From contig NZ_BDBS01000022.1 of the NCBI RefSeq assembly GCF_001613105.1, positions 1-64,000 of the forward strand: 64,000 bases of DNA. Reading direction: 5' to 3'. The stretch comes from Nocardia pseudobrasiliensis NBRC 108224. Its GTDB lineage: Bacteria; Actinomycetota; Actinomycetes; Mycobacteriales; Mycobacteriaceae. The translations under genes and the position numbers were made by a program. Positions 61,085-64,000 of this stretch are shown one piece after another; positions within the stretch are counted from its first letter, which is position 1, and the number at the start of each line of letters is the position of its first letter. The notes beneath the pieces are model-generated. The model did no database searches and was not told where the DNA came from. It was given only the letters and a program-made list of their open reading frames with translations.

Positions 61085-62134
61085 TTGTCCGCGCCCGGTC
61101 AGCGCGCACCGCGGCGGGCCACCATGCGCGAGGTGGCCGCCCTCGCGGGGGTGAGCATCAAGACCGTGTCCCGCGTGGTGCGCGGCGAGGCGGGGGTCTC
61201 GGCGGAACTGGCCGCGCGGGTCAGCGACGCCGCGGCCATGCTCGACTACCGCCACAACCTCGCCGCCAGCACCCTGCGCGGCCACGGCCAGAAGACCGCG
61301 GCCATCGGCTTGGTGCTGATGGATGTCGCCAATCCCTATGCCTCCGCGCTACATCGGGCCGTCGAGGACATCGCCCACGGTCGCGGCACGCTGGTCTTCG
61401 CCGTGAGCAGCGACGAGGATCCCGACCGCCAGCGCGAGGTCCTCGACGCACTCCTGTCCCGGCGCGTCGACGGCCTGATAGTCATGCCCGTCGGCACCGA
61501 CCACGCCATGCTGCTGCACGAGCAAAGCCGCGGCACCCCAATAGTTTTCGTGGATCGCCGCCCCGCCCTGGATATCGACAGCGTCACCGTCGACAATCGC
61601 GAGGGTGCTTGCCGAGCGGTGGAACACCTTGCCGCCCAGGGACATCGCCGCATCGCCTATCTCGGCGACCTGCACACCATCTGGACCGCCGCCGAACGGT
61701 ACGCGGGATATGTCGAGGGCCTGGCCCGCGCCGGTGTCACCCTGAACCCCGCCCTGGTCTGCGCCGACCTGCACTCCCCCGCGGCCGCCGCGGCCGCCAC
61801 CACGGCCTTGATCACCGGACCGAATCGACCCACTGCGATCTTCAGTGCTCAGAACCTCGTCACCCTGGGCGTCCTCGCCGCCCTGCAGACCCACGACTTG
61901 CACAATCACATCGCACTCGTCGGCTTCGACGACCTACCTCTGGCAGAACTCCTTCACCCAGCGCTCACGGTCATCGCCCAGGACCCCACAACGATCGGCC
62001 GCACCGCAGCCGACGTACTGTTCACCCGCTTGGACGGAGATGTCGCCCCACCCCGCCACGTCGTCATATCGACCCGCTTGCTGCCGCGCGGTTCCGGGGA
62101 GATTGCCCCCGACAACGGGCTGACCAGCGGATAA
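61085..62134 (+). CDS. LacI-family transcriptional regulator
   Basis: A 349-aa repressor. The HTH is TMREVAALAGVSIKTVSRVV with the hinge helix LDYRHNLAASTLRG. The C-terminal domain has a periplasmic-binding fold (KTAAIGLVLMDVANPYASAL; GFDDLPLAELLHPALTVIAQ). It should bind GACAACGTTGTC upstream of the frc-like operon and be induced by the sugar. The start is TTG 61085 or ATG 61124; the latter would begin at MREVAAL, the first residue of the HTH, so the longer form is preferred. Confidence 0.88.
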   Translation: MSAPGQRAPRRATMREVAALAGVSIKTVSRVVRGEAGVSAELAARVSDAAAMLDYRHNLAASTLRGHGQKTAAIGLVLMDVANPYASALHRAVEDIAHGRGTLVFAVSSDEDPDRQREVLDALLSRRVDGLIVMPVGTDHAMLLHEQSRGTPIVFVDRRPALDIDSVTVDNREGACRAVEHLAAQGHRRIAYLGDLHTIWTAAERYAGYVEGLARAGVTLNPALVCADLHSPAAAAAATTALITGPNRPTAIFSAQNLVTLGVLAALQTHDLHNHIALVGFDDLPLAELLHPALTVIAQDPTTIGRTAADVLFTRLDGDVAPPRHVVISTRLLPRGSGEIAPDNGLTSG

Positions 62135-62135
62135 C

Positions 62136-62792
62136 ATGACGACTATGTCGACTCCACGCACCGAGCGACCGGAACTTCCCGAGCATATGACCTGGGAGGA
62201 GCTGGAACAGCTACCCGAAGAGATCGCGGGTGAGATCGAATTGTGGGACGGACGCGTCGTATGGGTACGGCGCGGACCGATGGAGCATCAGGACTGCACA
62301 GTCGAAATGCGCAACGCCCTGCGGCGATGCGCAAGAGACGACATGTCGAGCCATCCGGAGCACTGCTGGAAAGCAACCACCGAAACGAACGTCTTCTTCG
62401 GATCCACAGGAAAATCTGACTTCGTAACCCCTGATTTCCTCGTCTGCCGATGCCTTGACAAGCGCTATCAAGATGTCCGCGCGTCCGATGTCAGCCTCGC
62501 CGGTGAGGTGCTGTCTCCCTCCAACACTCCCCGCGATGTCGAGGCCAAGAAGGCTCGGTATGCGCATGCGGGCATTCCGTGGTACTGGGAGATTTTGCTC
62601 GGAGATGAGCACCCGATCAGCATCGTCCGCGCATACGGCCTCGAGACGAACGGTCAACTGCCAGAGGGGGCGGCGCCGCTTTATCCCGCCAACTATGTCG
62701 TTGTCGGTGAGTGGTCCCCGGTCGACTCCGATGGCATCGTATTCGACCATCCATTCTCTATTGAGATTCCCTGGTCTGAACTCGAATTCTGA
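62136..62792 (+). CDS. Uma2-family putative endonuclease (DUF820)
   Basis: A 218-aa protein with a PD-(D/E)XK-like core. TPDFLVCRCL contains the Asp, AGEVLSPSNTPRDVEAKKAR holds the Glu and the Lys, and AGIPWYWEILLGD is the usual end of the domain. The N-terminal MTWEELEQLPEEIAGEIELW is typical. Function is unproven. The gene starts 1 base after the LacI stop. Base composition is lower in G/C than its neighbours, and third positions are relaxed, hinting at acquisition. Confidence 0.82.
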   Translation: MTTMSTPRTERPELPEHMTWEELEQLPEEIAGEIELWDGRVVWVRRGPMEHQDCTVEMRNALRRCARDDMSSHPEHCWKATTETNVFFGSTGKSDFVTPDFLVCRCLDKRYQDVRASDVSLAGEVLSPSNTPRDVEAKKARYAHAGIPWYWEILLGDEHPISIVRAYGLETNGQLPEGAAPLYPANYVVVGEWSPVDSDGIVFDHPFSIEIPWSELEF

Positions 62793-62798
62793 TCCACA

Positions 62799-63563
62799 TC
62801 AACCGGCCGCGACCAGATCCTTCCCGATGCTGGCCGCGGTCGCCTGGAGCAGCGGGATGATCTTGTCCATGTCCAGGCCCGATACCCTGGCCTGCGGCCC
62901 GCTGATCGAAATCGCCGCGCGGGTGGGGGCGTTCGGGACCGCTACCGCGAAACAGCGGACGCCGATTTCCTGTTCACCGTCGTCGACGGCGTAGCCCTGG
63001 ATGCGGATGCGGTCGATTTCGGTGCGCATGACAGCCGGGTCGGTGATGGTGTGGGTGGTGCGGGGGCTCATGGAGATTCGAGTGAGGATGCGGTCGGTTT
63101 CGTCGGGTGGCACGGTCGCCAGAACCGCCTTACCTACCGCGGTGCAATGTAAATCCACTCGCTGGCCCACCTCGGTGAACATGCGCATGGCGTGCGGGGA
63201 GGGGACCTGGGCCACGTAGACGACCTGGTCGCCGTCGAGAACGGCCATATTGGAGGTTTCGCCGGTGAGGTCGCGCAGGCGGGTCAGATGCGGGCGGGCC
63301 GAGGCCCCGAGGACGCGGCTGGCGGTTTCGCCCAGGCGAATCAGTCTGGGGCCCAAGGCATACCGACGCGAGGGCTGCTGGCGGATGTAGCCCCCGGCGA
63401 TGAGGGTGCGGAGTAGGCGGTGAATGGTGGGCTGAGGCAGGCCGGAGGATTCGGCCAGCTGCGACAGGGTGGCCTCGCCGCCCGCGTCGGCCACCAGCTC
63501 CAGCAGTTCGAAGGCGCGATCGACGGACTGCACCCCGCCCGCTCGGGCACGCGATTCGGTCAC
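62799..63563 (-). CDS. IclR-family transcriptional regulator
   Basis: A 254-aa regulator. The N-terminal winged helix reads SVDRAFELLELVADAGGEAT and QLAESSGLPQPTIHRLLRTL. The C-terminal ligand domain contains YVAQVPSPHAMRMFTEVGQR, LHCTAVGKAVLATVPPDETD and GVRCFAVAVPNAPTRAAISI. I use GTG 63563, preceded by GGAAGGAT. It lies 56 bases downstream of the NCS2 permease on the same strand. AllR-like control of purine or ureide use is plausible from context. Confidence 0.87.
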   Translation of the reverse strand: MTESRARAGGVQSVDRAFELLELVADAGGEATLSQLAESSGLPQPTIHRLLRTLIAGGYIRQQPSRRYALGPRLIRLGETASRVLGASARPHLTRLRDLTGETSNMAVLDGDQVVYVAQVPSPHAMRMFTEVGQRVDLHCTAVGKAVLATVPPDETDRILTRISMSPRTTHTITDPAVMRTEIDRIRIQGYAVDDGEQEIGVRCFAVAVPNAPTRAAISISGPQARVSGLDMDKIIPLLQATAASIGKDLVAAG

Positions 63564-63619
63564 GGCGATCCTTCCTTCATGGGTCGGTATGCCCACCATC
63601 ATCGCAGCACCGCCGTCGG

Positions 63620-64000
63620 TCACATCGCCACCGCCCGTCGCGCGCGCAGGTGGAAGGCCTGATTCAGCACGATCGCCGTGACACATCCCGCGCTGATGCC
63701 CGAACCCATGATCGTCACGACCAGATCCGGCATACCGGCGTAGAACCCCGGCGCCACCGTCGGAGTCATACCGACGAACAGCGCCACCCCGACGATGACC
63801 GTATTGATCGGATCGCCGAGATCGGCCTTGCCCAAGGTGCGAATACCCGAGGCCGCGACCGTGCCGAACAACACCAGCCCGGCCCCGCCCAGCGCCGGTT
63901 TCGGCACCAGTTCGATCACCGCGCTGGCCACCGGGAACAGCCCGAGCAGCACCAGCAGCGCACCGCTGACCGCCACCACATACCGGCTGTACATCCGGGT
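63620..64000 (-). CDS. NCS2-family nucleobase (xanthine/uracil/urate) permease, 5' truncated by window
   Basis: The C-terminal 126 residues of a nucleobase:cation symporter-2; the frame is open to the window edge. Helices include VVAVSGALLVLLGLFPVASA, and the typical GGAGLVLFGTVAASGIRTLG is followed by GMTPTVAPGFYAGMPDLVVT and the last helix GSGISAGCVTAIVLNQAF. A Met at 63994 is internal. The neighbouring IclR points to regulated purine or urate uptake. Confidence 0.85.
   Translation of the reverse strand, partial: TRMYSRYVVAVSGALLVLLGLFPVASAVIELVPKPALGGAGLVLFGTVAASGIRTLGKADLGDPINTVIVGVALFVGMTPTVAPGFYAGMPDLVVTIMGSGISAGCVTAIVLNQAFHLRARRAVAM

Overview
The window is high-GC actinobacterial chromosome, most likely Nocardia or a close relative within Mycobacteriales. 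Three things point there: a gene order I recognise from Mycobacterium tuberculosis around Rv2464c-Rv2478c (nei, rpiB, a DsbA-like mycothiol-linked oxidoreductase, pepN, DUF5130 and CtaJ-type genes, aglA, glbO, HNH nuclease, azlCD, thioesterase, NAD-glutamate dehydrogenase, ettA, ssb paralogue); IdeR/DtxR-type iron boxes; and frequent GTG/TTG starts. It is not a plain copy of the mycobacterial locus, because a Streptomyces-like popR-clpP3-clpP4 module and an ECF42 sigma-factor operon sit inside it. I see no insertion sequence, prophage or CRISPR array.

Layout. 1-3.5 kb: the ligase end of an RNA-repair Pnkp, a PhoR-like sensor kinase, a NUDIX hydrolase and a DUF4389 membrane protein. 3.55-3.72 kb: tRNA-Pro and tRNA-Gly. 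4.1-6.2 kb: a diguanylate cyclase, a Gly/Asp/Phe-rich membrane protein and a broken Phd antitoxin. 6.2-9.3 kb: nei, rpiB, an M48 peptidase, the DsbA-like gene. 9.5-12.4 kb: reductase-DGPF-ECF42 operon. 12.4-16 kb: purC and a frameshifted pepN, divergent. 16-17.7 kb: the ClpP module. 17.9-33.6 kb: conserved core, with gdh occupying almost 5 kb. 33.9-38.1 kb: secreted protease, secreted lipase with a TetR regulator, and an iron-regulated PepSY membrane protein. 38.2-42.4 kb: a degenerate M48 protein, a dehydratase, a CopD-CtaG fusion, tRNA-Arg. 42.7-50.2 kb: accessory genes (two tiny proteins, MarR, SCO6745-type protein, SGNH hydrolase, DHA2 efflux pump, flavin disulfide oxidoreductase, SnoaL-like protein, luciferase-like monooxygenase). 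50.2-54.4 kb: two paralogous GT39 membrane glycosyltransferases around a tRNA-Gly. 54.5-56.8 kb: XRE-cupin regulator divergent from a TrxB-like flavoprotein. 56.9-62.8 kb: a fructose-type ABC operon in frcBCAK order, with a LacI regulator and a Uma2 protein. 62.8-64 kb: IclR regulator and the end of an NCS2 nucleobase permease.

How genes work together. The most coherent unit is the ClpP module: two ClpP paralogues in one operon (the second has Gly in place of the catalytic Ser), a convergent PopR-like activator ending in an ssrA-like LAA tail, and two tandem boxes upstream of the operon that match the PopR consensus as I remember it. This predicts a reserve protease switched on when normal Clp activity falls, because the activator would then stop being degraded. 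The frc operon carries a LacI-type palindrome and a CRP-like site in its promoter. The PepSY gene has two IdeR boxes next to its start codon. Several paired operator-like motifs suggest further local regulons.
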